NCBI RefSeq assembly: GCF_009496535.1
Contig: NZ_WIDL01000019.1
Span: 21,210 to 85,209 of the forward strand
From: Stenotrophomonas sp. MYb238
Lineage (GTDB): Bacteria > Pseudomonadota > Gammaproteobacteria > Xanthomonadales > Xanthomonadaceae
Direction: 5' to 3'
Length of the DNA: 64,000 nucleotides
A program made the translations under genes and the position numbers. The notes under the pieces are model-generated. The model did not search any database and had not been told where the DNA came from. It was given only the letters and a program-made list of their open reading frames with translations. Shown here in pieces: positions 42,139 through 54,045 of this stretch; the first letter of the stretch is position 1; each line of letters starts with the position of its first letter.

Positions 42139-42744
42139 TCAGCGCTTGCCGCTGCCCAGCAGGCCGCTGCCGAGCTTGATCAGGTCGGATACGCCGAACT
42201 GGCCGTCGCCGTCCTGGTCGAGCAGACTGCCGAGCAGGCCGCCGCCGACGCCGCCCTGCTGCACCACATGCTGCTTCTCCTGGCCGAGGATCCGGCTCAG
42301 GTCGCTGGCGTTGGCCTGGCCGCCGCTGGACATGCGCTGGGCCAGGTAGGCCATCACGATCGGGGCGAGGATCTTCAGCAGCTGGCCGGCGCGGTCGCTG
42401 CTCAGGCCGGTGGCCTGCGCCAGCCCGGCCTCGGCGCGGCCCTGGCTGCCGCCGAAGATGTGGCCGAGGATGCCGGCGCCGTTGGCGGCCGGGCTGCCGC
42501 CGCCGCCCAGCACCGCGCCGAGCACGCTGCCGATGTCCAGGCCGCTGTGGTTGTTCTGCAGCGCGCCGAGCAGGGCTTCGGCGCCCTGCGGTCTGGCGGC
42601 GTTGTTGCCCAGCGCGCCCATCAGCAGCGGCAGCGCGGCGCCGATGGCGCCCGAGGCCTGCTGGCTGTCCAGGCCCAGCTGCTGGGAGACCTGCTGCAGC
42701 GGCGCGCCCTGCAGTTGGGAAAGGAGATCGTCGGTGAGGCTCAT
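42139..42744 (-). CDS. DUF937 protein with C-terminal EF-hand loop
   Basis: The 201-residue cytoplasmic protein matches the DUF937/YidB-like family: a short helical N-terminus (DLLSQLQGAPLQQVSQQLGL), Gly/Ala-rich repeats (GAALPLLMGALGNNAARP; GSVLGAVLGGGG) and RAGQLLKILAPIVMAYLAQR. Near the C-terminus DQDGDGQFGVSD fits a canonical EF-hand calcium loop (D-x-D-x-D-G-x-x-x-x-x-D). The start at 42744 gives MSLTDDLL. The family's role is not established. It is separated from katA by a hairpin. Confidence 0.82.
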   Translation of the reverse strand: MSLTDDLLSQLQGAPLQQVSQQLGLDSQQASGAIGAALPLLMGALGNNAARPQGAEALLGALQNNHSGLDIGSVLGAVLGGGGSPAANGAGILGHIFGGSQGRAEAGLAQATGLSSDRAGQLLKILAPIVMAYLAQRMSSGGQANASDLSRILGQEKQHVVQQGGVGGGLLGSLLDQDGDGQFGVSDLIKLGSGLLGSGKR

Positions 42745-42848
42745 CGGAGCGTGGTCCTTGCGGTGGGTGAACAGCGGCATGGTAGCGCCGTGCGGGCCTG
42801 GAATGATCGCGCCGGGCCGCAGTTGGCCCGCGGCCGGCCTCTGCCGGA

Positions 42849-42881
42849 ATGCGGTGGGATGGCGTTACCACCCCACCGCAT
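42849..42881 (-). terminator. Hairpin after katA
   Basis: ATGCGGTGGG-A-TGG pairs with CCA-C-CCCACCGCAT across CGTTA with one mismatch, 5 bases past the katA stop. No T-run is present. Confidence 0.5.
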
Positions 42882-42886
42882 CGGCC

Positions 42887-44530
42887 TCAGAGCGAGATGT
42901 CCTCCGCGCCCGGCGTGGCCCTGGGGAACTTCGCCTCCGGCCTTGCCGGAGCGAACGGATCGGCCGGCGGCATCTCCGCCAGCTTCTTCAACGCCGCCGC
43001 CACGCCGGCGCCGTAGGCCGGGTCGGCCTTGCCGCAGTTGTCCACGTGGCGCTGCTTGATGAAGTCCGGCGCATCGCCCAGCGCCCGCGCGGTGTTGTCG
43101 AACAGGCGCTGCTTCTGCGCGGCGTCGTAGCTGCGGAACAGCGCGCCGGGCTGGCTGAAGTAATCGGCATCGTCCTCGCGGAAATTCCAGAAGTCGGCGT
43201 CGCCGCGGATGCGCAGCGCCGGCTCGCGGTACTGCGGCTGCTCCTGCCACTGTCCGTAGCTGTTGGGCTCGTAGTGCGGCAAGCCGCCGTAGTTGCCGTC
43301 CACGCGCATGGCGCCGTCGCGGTGGTTGCTGTGCACCGGGCAGCGCGCCGCGTTCACCGGGATCTGGTGGTGGTTGACGCCGAGGCGATAGCGCTGCGCG
43401 TCGGAATAGGCGAACAAGCGCGCCTGCAACATCTTGTCCGGCGACGGGCCGATGCCCGGCACCAGGTTGCTCGGCGCGAACGCCGACTGCTCCACGTCCT
43501 GGTACCAGTTGTCGGGATTGCGGTTGAGCTCGAACTGGCCCACTTCGATCAGCGGGTAGTCGCTCGTGGGCCACACCTTGGTCAGGTCGAACGGATGGAT
43601 GCGGTAGGTCTCGGCCTCCAGTTCCGGCATGACCTGCACGAACAGCTTCCACTTCGGGAAATCGCCGCGCTCGATCGCCTGGAACAGGTCGCGGCCATGG
43701 CTCTCGCGGTCCTTGCCGGCCAGCACTTCGGCCTGGGCGTCGGTCAATGCCTCGATGCCCTGCTGGCTGTGGAAGTGGAACTTCACCCAGAAACGCTCGC
43801 CGTCGTCGTTGGTGAAGCTGTAGGTGTGCGAGCCGAAGCCGTGCATGTGGCGGAAGCTGCGCGGGATGCCGCGGTCGCTCATCACCACGGTCACCTGCAT
43901 CAGCGCCTCCGGCAGCAGGGTCCAGAAGTCCCAGTTGTTGCGCGCGCTGCGCAGGTTGGTGTGCGGGTCGCGCTTGACCGCCTTGTTGAGGTCGCCGAAC
44001 TTGCGCGGGTCGCGCAGGAAGAATACCGGCGTGTTGTTGCCCACCAGGTCCCAGTTGCCTTCCTCGGTATAGAACTTCAACGCGAAGCCGCGGATGTCGC
44101 GCTCGGCGTCGGCCGCGCCGCGCTCGCCGGCCACGGTGGTGAAGCGGGCGAACATCTCGGTCTTCTTGCCGATCTCCGAGAAGAGCTTCGCGCGGGTATA
44201 GCGGGTGATGTCGTGGGTGACGGTGAAGGTGCCGAACGCGCCCGAACCCTTGGCGTGCATGCGCCGCTCGGGGATCACCTCGCGGTTGAGGTTGGCCAGT
44301 TTCTCCAGCAGCCAGACGTCCTCCATCAGCAGCGGGCCGCGCGGGCCGGCGGTCTTGCTGTTCTGGTTGTCCACCACCGGCGCGCCGAAGGCGGTGGTCA
44401 TCGGCGTGACCGGCGCATCGCCGTGCTTCTGCTGCGGGGTGGTGCTGGTATCGCGCTGCGACTGCGCGGCCTGCGCCGGCGTGGGGGCGGTGTGGTAGGG
44501 GCAGGTGGGTTTGCTGTCGTTGCTGCTCAT
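42887..44530 (-). CDS. katA: Monofunctional heme catalase
   Basis: The 547-residue product is a clade-type heme catalase that dismutates hydrogen peroxide. The distal His92 lies in [13 protein letters not shown], the distal Asn in [15 protein letters not shown], and the proximal heme tyrosine in [14 protein letters not shown]. The N-terminal ~45 residues are a polar, low-complexity extension with CPYHTAP. An AAGGAG site favours the ATG at 44530 over one 33 bases upstream. A half-site resembling an OxyR box lies about 95 bases upstream, which would fit peroxide induction. Confidence 0.95.
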   Translation of the reverse strand: MSSNDSKPTCPYHTAPTPAQAAQSQRDTSTTPQQKHGDAPVTPMTTAFGAPVVDNQNSKTAGPRGPLLMEDVWLLEKLANLNREVIPERRMHAKGSGAFGTFTVTHDITRYTRAKLFSEIGKKTEMFARFTTVAGERGAADAERDIRGFALKFYTEEGNWDLVGNNTPVFFLRDPRKFGDLNKAVKRDPHTNLRSARNNWDFWTLLPEALMQVTVVMSDRGIPRSFRHMHGFGSHTYSFTNDDGERFWVKFHFHSQQGIEALTDAQAEVLAGKDRESHGRDLFQAIERGDFPKWKLFVQVMPELEAETYRIHPFDLTKVWPTSDYPLIEVGQFELNRNPDNWYQDVEQSAFAPSNLVPGIGPSPDKMLQARLFAYSDAQRYRLGVNHHQIPVNAARCPVHSNHRDGAMRVDGNYGGLPHYEPNSYGQWQEQPQYREPALRIRGDADFWNFREDDADYFSQPGALFRSYDAAQKQRLFDNTARALGDAPDFIKQRHVDNCGKADPAYGAGVAAALKKLAEMPPADPFAPARPEAKFPRATPGAEDISL

Positions 44531-44623
44531 GGCGGCGGGCTCCTTGGCTGGCTCGGGAAACATCCTGCGACGACGATAGCGACGGGGTGATGAAATGGAA
44601 AATCGAATGATCCGCTCGGATCG

Positions 44624-44638
44624 ATAGGGATTTTCTAT
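44624..44638. promoter_or_regulatory. OxyR-like half-site upstream of katA
   Basis: ATAG-N7-CTAT matches one dimer half of the OxyR consensus (ATAG-N7-CTAT-N7-ATAG-N7-CTAT). The second half is not recognisable on either side. It lies in the 174-base gap between katA and the GST-like gene. Confidence 0.4.
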
Positions 44639-44704
44639 GGCTGTCCGTATCGAGCTTGCCGGCAGCCGGGCGCTCCGGCGCTTCGGCCAGGGCCGGGTGA
44701 TGGC

Positions 44705-45364
44705 TCAATCGCGGTCCGGCGCGCCCAGCGGGAACAGCGTGCGGTATGGCCGCGCTTCCTCCACCGCACGCGCGAACGAGGGGCGCGCCAGCAGGCGCGC
44801 GCGATAGCCGCCCAGCACGGGAAGGGTATCGGGGATGCGGTGGGTCCAGTCGGCGTAGAACAGCGCGGGCGCGGCGGCGCAGTCGGCCAGCGTGAAGGCA
44901 TCGCCGCATGCCCAGTGCCGGCCGGCCAGTTGTTCCTCCAGCCATGCATAGGCCAGTTCCAGCCGTTCCACCGCCGTGGCCAGCGCCTCGCGGCGCTTGC
45001 CGTCGTCGCCGCTCAGCGCGCCGCCGACCGCGTGCTGCACCGGGGTCATCACGTGCAGGTCGAAGAAGCGGTCGAGGAAACGCACGTCCAGCGCCGCGGC
45101 CGGGTCGTCCGGCAGCAGGCACACCGGCCCGCCGTGCGCCTGCTGCAGGTACTCGATGATGATGCTGGTCTCCACCACGCCGCGTTCGCCGTCCACCAGC
45201 AGCGGGAACTTGCGCAGCGGCCAGCGCCGCAGCCATTCGGCGGCGTTCTGCGGCGTGTCCGGCCCGAGCATGCGGAACTGGAACGGCGTGGCGTTCTCGT
45301 ACAGGGCGATCAGCACCTTCTGCGTGTACGACGAGAACGGGTGGCCATAGAGCAGCAGCGACAT
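44705..45364 (-). CDS. Glutathione S-transferase family protein
   Basis: The 219-residue product has an N-terminal thioredoxin-like GST domain (LLLYGHPFSSYTQKVLIALYENA; RKFPLLVDGERGVVETSIIIEYL) with the cis-Pro before LLVD and the ETS pair that binds glutathione, then an all-helical C-terminal domain with the FTLADCAAAPALFY N-capping motif. Substrate unknown. The start at 45364 gives MSLLLYG. It is divergent from the WYL regulator, which may control it. Confidence 0.88.
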   Translation of the reverse strand: MSLLLYGHPFSSYTQKVLIALYENATPFQFRMLGPDTPQNAAEWLRRWPLRKFPLLVDGERGVVETSIIIEYLQQAHGGPVCLLPDDPAAALDVRFLDRFFDLHVMTPVQHAVGGALSGDDGKRREALATAVERLELAYAWLEEQLAGRHWACGDAFTLADCAAAPALFYADWTHRIPDTLPVLGGYRARLLARPSFARAVEEARPYRTLFPLGAPDRD

Positions 45365-45494
45365 GGGGCCTCTCCGGTGCGGTTGCCGGAGGCCAATGTG
45401 TTGCGGGCGCTGGCAAAGCGCAAGGGGCGCGGTGCCGTGGCGCCCGCGATCTGCCAGACTCCGGGCGGCCCATCGATACACCCCGGAATCCCGC

Positions 45495-46193
45495 ATGAGC
45501 GAACGTGCCACCCGCCTGCTGCACCTGCTGGACGAACTGCGGCGGCGGCGCACGCCGGTGCGCGGCGCGCAGCTGGCCGAGCGGCTGGGGGTGAGCCTGC
45601 GCACGCTGTACCGCGACATCGACGCGCTGCGCGGGCAGGGCGCGGACATCCTCGGCGATCCGGGCGTCGGCTACCAGCTGCGCGGCGGTTTCCTGCTGCC
45701 GCCGATGATGTTCTCGGCCGAGGAACTGGAGGCCATCGTGCTCGGCGTGCGCTGGGTGGCCTCGCATGCCGATCCGGAGCTGGCCGCCGCCGCCGGCGCC
45801 GCCCTGGACCGGGTCACCGGCGTGCTGCCCGAGGACCTGCGCCTGCAGGTGGAGACCAGCGGCCTGTACGCGCCGCAGTGGCATCCCACCGAGCCGGAAC
45901 CGTGGCTGCCGGCGCTGCGCCGTGCGATCCGCGCCGGCAACGCCGTGCGCATCCACTACCGCGATGCCGAGGGCCGCGCCAGCGAACGCATGATCTGGCC
46001 GTTCGCCATGGCCTTCCTGGCCGAGGTGCGCCTGCTGGCGGCGTGGTGCGAGATGCGCGGCGACTTCCGCCATTTCCGTGCCGACCGCGTGGTGACGCTG
46101 CACGACACCGGCATGCGCTATCCCGAGCAGCGCCACCGCCTGCTCAAGCGCTGGAGCGACCAGCGCAGGCAACGCCGCAGCGCCGACTGCTGA
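45495..46193 (+). CDS. YafY-type HTH-WYL transcriptional regulator
   Basis: The 232-residue product has an N-terminal HTH_11 domain (RATRLLHLLDELRRRRTPVRGAQLAERLGVSLRTLYRDIDAL) and a WYL domain (VRIHYRDAEGRASERMIWPF; RLLAAWCEMRGDFRHFRADRV). WYL proteins sense nucleotides or other small ligands. GST-family genes lie on both sides (divergent upstream and 55 bases downstream in the same direction), so local regulation is likely but unproven. Confidence 0.88.
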   Translation: MSERATRLLHLLDELRRRRTPVRGAQLAERLGVSLRTLYRDIDALRGQGADILGDPGVGYQLRGGFLLPPMMFSAEELEAIVLGVRWVASHADPELAAAAGAALDRVTGVLPEDLRLQVETSGLYAPQWHPTEPEPWLPALRRAIRAGNAVRIHYRDAEGRASERMIWPFAMAFLAEVRLLAAWCEMRGDFRHFRADRVVTLHDTGMRYPEQRHRLLKRWSDQRRQRRSADC

Positions 46194-46248
46194 CAGCGGC
46201 TGTCAGCAGCCCCCGCGCACACTGCGGGCTCCCGATACAGGAGCCGCC

Positions 46249-46872
46249 ATGACCACGTTGACCTTCTACACCCATCCTTTCTCCCGCAGCCGCGTCACGC
46301 GCTGGATGCTGGAGGAAACCGGCCTGCCGTACGACGAGGTGGTCCTCGACTTCGCCACCACGATGAAGGCGCCCGAATACCTGGCCGTCAATCCGATGGG
46401 CAAGGTGCCGGCGTTGCGCCACGACGGCGTCGTGGTGACCGAGAACGCCGCCATCTGCCTGCACCTGGCCGAACTGGCGCCGGAAAAGGGCCTGCTGCCG
46501 CCGCCCGGCTCGCCCGAGCGCGGCGCCTGCTACCGCTGGGTGCTGTTCGCCGCCGGCCCGCTGGAGGCCTTCATCACCGCGCGCCGGCACGGTGCGCTGG
46601 CGCCGTCGACGGAGGCGGGCTACGGCAACGAGGCCGACCTGATGCGCACGCTGGAGGGCGCGCTGGCAGGCAGGACGCATCTGGTGGGCGAACGGTTCAC
46701 CGTGGCCGACCTGTACATGGCCGCGCTGCTCGGCTACTACATGCGCATCGGCGAACTGGCGCCGACACCGTGGTTCGAGGCCTATGCCGGGCTGCACCTG
46801 CAGCGGCCGGCGGCGCAGCGGGCCAATGCGCGCGACGATGCGCTGGTGGCGGCGCGGGCGGAGAGTGCCTGA
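46249..46872 (+). CDS. Glutathione S-transferase
   Basis: The 207-residue product has the N-terminal GST domain (TFYTHPFSRSRVTRWMLEETG; NPMGKVPALRHDGVVVTENAAICLHLAEL) and a C-terminal helical domain with FTVADLYMAALLGYY. The conserved Pro and Glu-Asn pair for glutathione binding are present. It follows the WYL regulator by 55 bases and is followed by the large inverted-repeat element. Confidence 0.9.
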   Translation: MTTLTFYTHPFSRSRVTRWMLEETGLPYDEVVLDFATTMKAPEYLAVNPMGKVPALRHDGVVVTENAAICLHLAELAPEKGLLPPPGSPERGACYRWVLFAAGPLEAFITARRHGALAPSTEAGYGNEADLMRTLEGALAGRTHLVGERFTVADLYMAALLGYYMRIGELAPTPWFEAYAGLHLQRPAAQRANARDDALVAARAESA

Positions 46873-46890
46873 GCGCAGCACGCTGCCGCG

Positions 46891-46926
<36 letters not shown>

Positions 46927-47051
46927 TTGTCGCCGTTGTTGCCGTTGCGGTGCTTGTGAAGTTGCTCTGTTTTTGACTTCAGTATCCCCTTCCGCAGCGA
47001 CGGAGCCGACGGACAAGACCCCGAAGGGGCGACGTGCAGGGACGCACGTCG

Positions 47052-47085
47052 TTTTTCGACACGACAGGGATGTCGTGTCGAAAAA
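47052..47085. repeat. Perfect 15-bp hairpin, left module
   Basis: TTTTTCGACACGACA and TGTCGTGTCGAAAAA flank a GGGA loop. Confidence 0.9.
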
Positions 47086-47381
47086 TCCCGGCGGCGGAGT
47101 GGACCCGGAGTGCCGTAGGCACGGAGGGCGCAGAGGCAGGGGCGTGTTTCTTTGGGCCACGTTTCTTTGCACGAGCAAAGAAAGGTGGCTCGCGCCCCCG
47201 GAGGGGAGCGAAAGCCTTTGATCCAGTTTTTGCCTTGCTCTGGCTTCCCTTGGACGTCGGTACCAAAGCGATAGGCAACGGGCCAAGCCAGAGCCAGAGT
47301 AGGGGTAGAGGCAAAGGCCAAGGCCAAGCATGAAAGCGGGAACTTGAAAGCAGAGCTTTCGCCCCTGCTTCGCAGGAGCGA

Positions 47382-47415
47382 GTTACTTCTCTTTGCTCGT
47401 GCAAAGAGAAGTAAC
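47382..47415. repeat. Perfect 15-bp hairpin, right module, inner
   Basis: GTTACTTCTCTTTGC and GCAAAGAGAAGTAAC flank TCGT. The left module has a near-equivalent at 47156-47189 (TTTCTTTGC-ACGA-GCAAAGAAA). Confidence 0.9.
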
Positions 47416-47483
47416 CAAGAGAAACACGCCCCTGCCTACGCGCCCAACCCGCTACGCGGGCTGGGTTCACTCCGCCGCCGGGA

Positions 47484-47517
47484 TTTTTCGACGAGACATC
47501 CATGTCTCGTCGAAAAA
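47484..47517. repeat. Perfect 16-bp inverted repeat, right module, outer
   Basis: TTTTTCGACGAGACAT and ATGTCTCGTCGAAAAA flank CC. Compared with the left copy, stem bases differ in a compensated way (ACACGACA versus ACGAGACA), so the fold is kept while the sequence changes. Confidence 0.9.
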
Positions 47518-47714
47518 CGACGTGCTCGCCCGCTTCGCGGTCGAGTCCGGGGCAGTCGCCGCACGGCGCCTGCCCGTCCGGCGGGGCGAAGCAGTGCTTC
47601 GCCTAATTCCGCCGAACCCATGCACGTCGCCCCTGCGGGGTCTTTTCCGTCGGCTCCGTCGCTGCGGAAGGGGACCCGGAAGTCAAAAGCCAAAGGCGAC
47701 AGCAGAATCACGGG

Positions 47715-47762
47715 CAACCGCAACCGCAACCGCAACCGCAACTGCAACTGCAACTGCAACTG
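47715..47762 (+). repeat. CAACCG/CAACTG hexanucleotide tract
   Basis: Four CAACCG units followed by four CAACTG units end the inverted-repeat element 32 bases before the mutS stop codon. Confidence 0.92.
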
Positions 47763-47794
47763 CAGGGTGGCTCACGGTCAGCGAGCGCCAGCGC

Positions 47795-50476
<2,682 letters not shown>

Positions 50477-50550
50477 GGTGCATGGATGGCCCATGATACG
50501 GGGCGGGGCCGCCGGCGACGAACCGGGCCGCGGCGACGCCTGCGGCGGGA

Positions 50551-51480
50551 CTATTGCCCGGCTTCTTCGAGGAAGCCGGCCGGCGGCGCGAAGAACAGGT
50601 TGCCGCTGACCGCGCGGCTGAAGTCGAGCAGGCGGTCGTAGTTGCCCGGCGGGTTGCCGACGAACATGTTGCGCAGCATCTTCTCGATGCGCGCGGGCGA
50701 ACACGCGTAGCCGATGAAATAGGTGCCGAACTCGCCCTTGGCGGTGTCGCCGAAGGGCATGTTGTCGCGCAGGATCTTCAGTTCGCGCCCGTCCTCGACG
50801 ATGCTGGTCAGGGCGTTGTGCGCGCAGCTGGGCTTGGTCTGGTCGTCCAGCTCGATGTTGTCCTGCTTGGTGCGGCCGATGATGCGTTCCTGCTCGGCCA
50901 CCGGCACGGCGTTCCAGGCCTGCAGGTCGTGCAGGTATTTCTGGGTGACAACGTAGCTGCCGCCGGCGAAGTCCGGGTCCTCGACGCCGACGATGGCGGC
51001 TTCGCGGGCGGCGTCGTCCACCGGGTTCTCGGTGCCGTCGACGAAACCGATCAGGTCGCGGCTGTCGAAGTAGCTGAAGCCGCGCACTTCGTCGGCGCCG
51101 GCGACGGCATCGCCGAGCCGCGTCATCACGTGCGTGGACAGCTCGAAGCACAGGTCCATGCGGTCGGCACGGATGTGGAACAGCAGGTCGCCCGGCGTGG
51201 CGATGGCGTGGTGCTTGCCGACGATTTCGGCGAACGGGTGCAGTTCCTTCGGCCGCGGCGCGCCGAACAGGCGGTCCCAGGCGTCGGAGCCGACCCCCAG
51301 CACGCACGACAGCCCGCTTTCGGGCACGCGCGTGCCAATCGAGCGCACCAGCGCGGCGAGGTCGCCGCACAGGGCGCGGCAGCGGGCGGCCGCGTCGGCG
51401 TCGGGCCGGAGCACGACCACCAGGAAGAGGGCGGCGCGGGTGACGCGGGCGGTGACCTGCTGGGGAACGATGGTCTGCAT
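50551..51480 (-). CDS. Dyp-type (dye-decolourising) heme peroxidase
   Basis: The 309-residue product matches bacterial Dyp peroxidases of the YfeX-like class. The signature GFVDGTENP contains the catalytic Asp of Gxx[12 protein letters not shown] and [13 protein letters not shown] lie near the heme, and [11 protein letters not shown] with [18 protein letters not shown] forms the C-terminal part. There is no Tat signal, so it is likely cytoplasmic. The start at 51480 (MQTIVPQQ) is preferred over an upstream ATG at 51528. Confidence 0.93.
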   Translation of the reverse strand: MQTIVPQQVTARVTRAALFLVVVLRPDADAAARCRALCGDLAALVRSIGTRVPESGLSCVLGVGSDAWDRLFGAPRPKELHPFAEIVGKHHAIATPGDLLFHIRADRMDLCFELSTHVMTRLGDAVAGADEVRGFSYFDSRDLIGFVDGTENPVDDAAREAAIVGVEDPDFAGGSYVVTQKYLHDLQAWNAVPVAEQERIIGRTKQDNIELDDQTKPSCAHNALTSIVEDGRELKILRDNMPFGDTAKGEFGTYFIGYACSPARIEKMLRNMFVGNPPGNYDRLLDFSRAVSGNLFFAPPAGFLEEAGQ

Positions 51481-51554
51481 GGGGGCCTGCGAAGGGCGTT
51501 GCGCGGGCCGGAATGGTCCGTGCGGCAACAGATTCTAGCCGGCCGCCCGCCGCC

Positions 51555-52676
51555 TCAGTCGTCCTGGCCGATGCGGCCTTCGGCCAGCGGCACCCGGGTG
51601 CCGTCGAGCAGGCCGCGGCTGAGCCGGCCGTCCTCGATGAACAGCAGCTCGCCGTTCTCGCCTTTCTTGATGCTGCTGTCGATGGCGATGATGCGGTCGC
51701 CATGGAAGCTGCTCACGTGCGGCATCGAGGTGTGGCCGACGACGATGCGCTTCAGCCCCAGGCGGTCGAGCACGTCCTGCACGCCGGCGGTGTCCAGGCG
51801 GCCGTCGAAATAGCCGCGGTACCAGATCGGGCTGGTCTTGCCGTCGTACAGCGGCGCGGTGGCCGGATCGGCCTTGACCTCGGCCTTGGGCCGGCCCAGC
51901 GAGGCCTGGTAGGCGGCGTTGGTGGCGGCCGGGTCCAGCGCCAGCTGCAGCGCCTCGGGCGAGATGCCGCCGTGCAGGAACAGGGTGTCGCCGATGCGCA
52001 GCAACACCGGCCGGGTGCGCAGCCACTGCCCGATCACCGAATCGGCGCCGTACAGCTGCGGGTAGCTGCGGCCGAGCAGCTGCGCGCTGCGCAGGTACTT
52101 GGGATTGACGTAGCGCAGGTCGTCGTACAGCACCATGGTCTCGTGGTTGCCGAGCACGAAATGCACCGCGCCGCCGGCCGCGGCCGCCTGCTGCTGCAGG
52201 CCGTACAGCAGCCAGAACGCCTCGGTGACCTGCGGGCCGCGGTCGAACACGTCGCCGGCGATCACCAGCGTGTCGCGGCCCAGCGCCCAGTTGTCATCGC
52301 CGTCGATGACGCCGTTGGCGCGCAGCAGCTTCACCAGCAGTCCGTACTGGCCGTGGATGTCGGACACCGCGACGATGCGCGGCGCCTGCGGCAGCACCGC
52401 CGTGGCCACCGGCGCCGGCAGCGCGACCGCCACCGGATGCGCATAGCCGCAACGCGCCGGCACCGTCGCCTGCGCGGCGTCCCAGGCCTGCTCCTGCACC
52501 GCGTCGTCGCAGATCCAGCGGGCGCGCAGGCGGCCGTCCTCGCGGAACACGTAGGGGCCGTCGGCGTCGACATGCGCGGCCGGTGCGGGCGGCTCGGCGG
52601 CGAGGGCCGGGCCGCTGGCCAGCAGCATCAGGAGCAGCGGGAGGAGGTGGCGGAACGAAGGACGGATGGTCGTCAT
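51555..52676 (-). CDS. Exported PPP-type metallophosphoesterase
   Basis: The 373-residue product has a signal peptide ([17 protein letters not shown]) and the two-metal phosphoesterase motifs [24 protein letters not shown] and FLHGG with GHTSM near the end. This order resembles periplasmic Shewanella-type PPP phosphatases. Substrate unknown. It is divergent from the M28 peptidase gene. Confidence 0.88.
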   Translation of the reverse strand: MTTIRPSFRHLLPLLLMLLASGPALAAEPPAPAAHVDADGPYVFREDGRLRARWICDDAVQEQAWDAAQATVPARCGYAHPVAVALPAPVATAVLPQAPRIVAVSDIHGQYGLLVKLLRANGVIDGDDNWALGRDTLVIAGDVFDRGPQVTEAFWLLYGLQQQAAAAGGAVHFVLGNHETMVLYDDLRYVNPKYLRSAQLLGRSYPQLYGADSVIGQWLRTRPVLLRIGDTLFLHGGISPEALQLALDPAATNAAYQASLGRPKAEVKADPATAPLYDGKTSPIWYRGYFDGRLDTAGVQDVLDRLGLKRIVVGHTSMPHVSSFHGDRIIAIDSSIKKGENGELLFIEDGRLSRGLLDGTRVPLAEGRIGQDD

Positions 52677-52911
52677 CGGAGTGTCCTGGAGCGACGGGTA
52701 CCGCGCGATGCTATGGCAGCGACCGCGCGGCGGCATGTGTCATCGGTCCTGCGCGGAAACATCGGGCCATCGTTGCGGCGCGGTCTTTCCCCGCACCGGG
52801 TGCCGCCGCTCGGGGAACTGGCCTCGGCACCGGGCGTGCCCGGACCCGCCGCTGATTTTCTGGGCGCACAGGCACTAGACTCCACGCTGATTCCCTCTGC
52901 GAGAACAGTCC

Positions 52912-54024
52912 ATGCCGGTTTCCCGAATCCTGCGCGCCGCCCTGGCGGCCACCCTGTTCGCGGCGGTCGCCGCGCAGGCCGGCGAACCGCGCCTGCCGCC
53001 CGCGCAGGCGCAACTGCTCGACAGCATTTCCGCCGACGCGATGCGCGGGCATCTGTCCTTCCTCGCCTCGGATGCGCTGGAGGGGCGCGGCACGCCGTCG
53101 CGCGGGCTGGACATCGCCGCCGAATACATCGCCTCCCAGTTCCGCGCCGCCGGGCTGGAGCCGCTGGGCGACGACGGCTACTTCCAGACCGCGGACTGGC
53201 GGGAAATCGCGCCCGAGCGCGAGCGCGCCAGGTTCGCCGACGCGCCGGCGCCGCTGCCGGTACGCAACGTGGTGGGGCTGCTGCGCGGCTCCGATCCGGC
53301 GTTGAGCGGGACCTACGTGCTGGTGACGGCGCACTACGACCACCTCGGCATCCGCGAGGGCACCGGCGACGATGCGATCCACAACGGCGCCAACGACGAC
53401 GGCAGCGGCACGGTCTCGGTGATCGAACTGGCGCGCGCGTTCGCCGCGCAGAAGCAGCGCCCGAAGCGCAGCATCGTGTTCATGACGGTGTTCGGCGAGG
53501 AACACGGACTGGTGGGCTCGCGCTACTACGGCGCGCATCCGCTGGTGCCGGTGGCCGACACCGTGGCCAACATCAACCTGGAGCAGATCGGCCGCACCGA
53601 CGACAGCGAGGGCCCGCAGGTGCTGGCCGCCGCGGTCACCGGCGCCGACTATTCCGAAGTGGGCGACGTGCTGCGCAGGGCCGGCGAACGGACCGGCACG
53701 CGCATCACCCGCCACCCGGTGAACAGCGACCGCTATTTCGGCGCCAGCGACAACCAGGCGCTGGCCGATCTCGGCGTGCCGGCGCATACGGTCAGCGTCG
53801 CCTACGCCTTCTCCGATTACCACGGCCCGGCCGACACCTGGGACAAGATCGACTACGCCAACATGGCGGCGATCGACCGTACCGTGGCGCTGGCGGTCCT
53901 GACCATCGCCAACGACCCGCAGGCGCCGCGCTGGAACGCCGACAACCCGAAGGCCGCCAAGTACCTGGAAGCGGCGCGGAAACTGCACGCCGGGAAGCAG
54001 GAAGCCCAGGCTCCGGCGAAGTAA
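52912..54024 (+). CDS. Exported M28-family metallopeptidase
   Basis: The 370-residue product has a signal peptide (ending AAQAG) and M28 di-zinc motifs: TAHYDHLG (zinc His and Asp), NGANDDGSGT (bridging Asp), FGEEHGLVGSRYY (catalytic Glu-Glu) and the late zinc histidine in SDYHGPADTWDKIDY. It is an aminopeptidase or carboxypeptidase acting outside the cytoplasm. The C-terminus is Lys/Ala-rich. Confidence 0.93.
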   Translation: MPVSRILRAALAATLFAAVAAQAGEPRLPPAQAQLLDSISADAMRGHLSFLASDALEGRGTPSRGLDIAAEYIASQFRAAGLEPLGDDGYFQTADWREIAPERERARFADAPAPLPVRNVVGLLRGSDPALSGTYVLVTAHYDHLGIREGTGDDAIHNGANDDGSGTVSVIELARAFAAQKQRPKRSIVFMTVFGEEHGLVGSRYYGAHPLVPVADTVANINLEQIGRTDDSEGPQVLAAAVTGADYSEVGDVLRRAGERTGTRITRHPVNSDRYFGASDNQALADLGVPAHTVSVAYAFSDYHGPADTWDKIDYANMAAIDRTVALAVLTIANDPQAPRWNADNPKAAKYLEAARKLHAGKQEAQAPAK

Positions 54025-54045
54025 GCCCGGAGCAGTTTTCCCGAT

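Noticed and set aside
47052-47085. Rho-independent terminator
   Set aside because: The T-run is in the 5' arm and the A-run in the 3' arm, both inside the stem; no T-run follows the hairpin on either strand.
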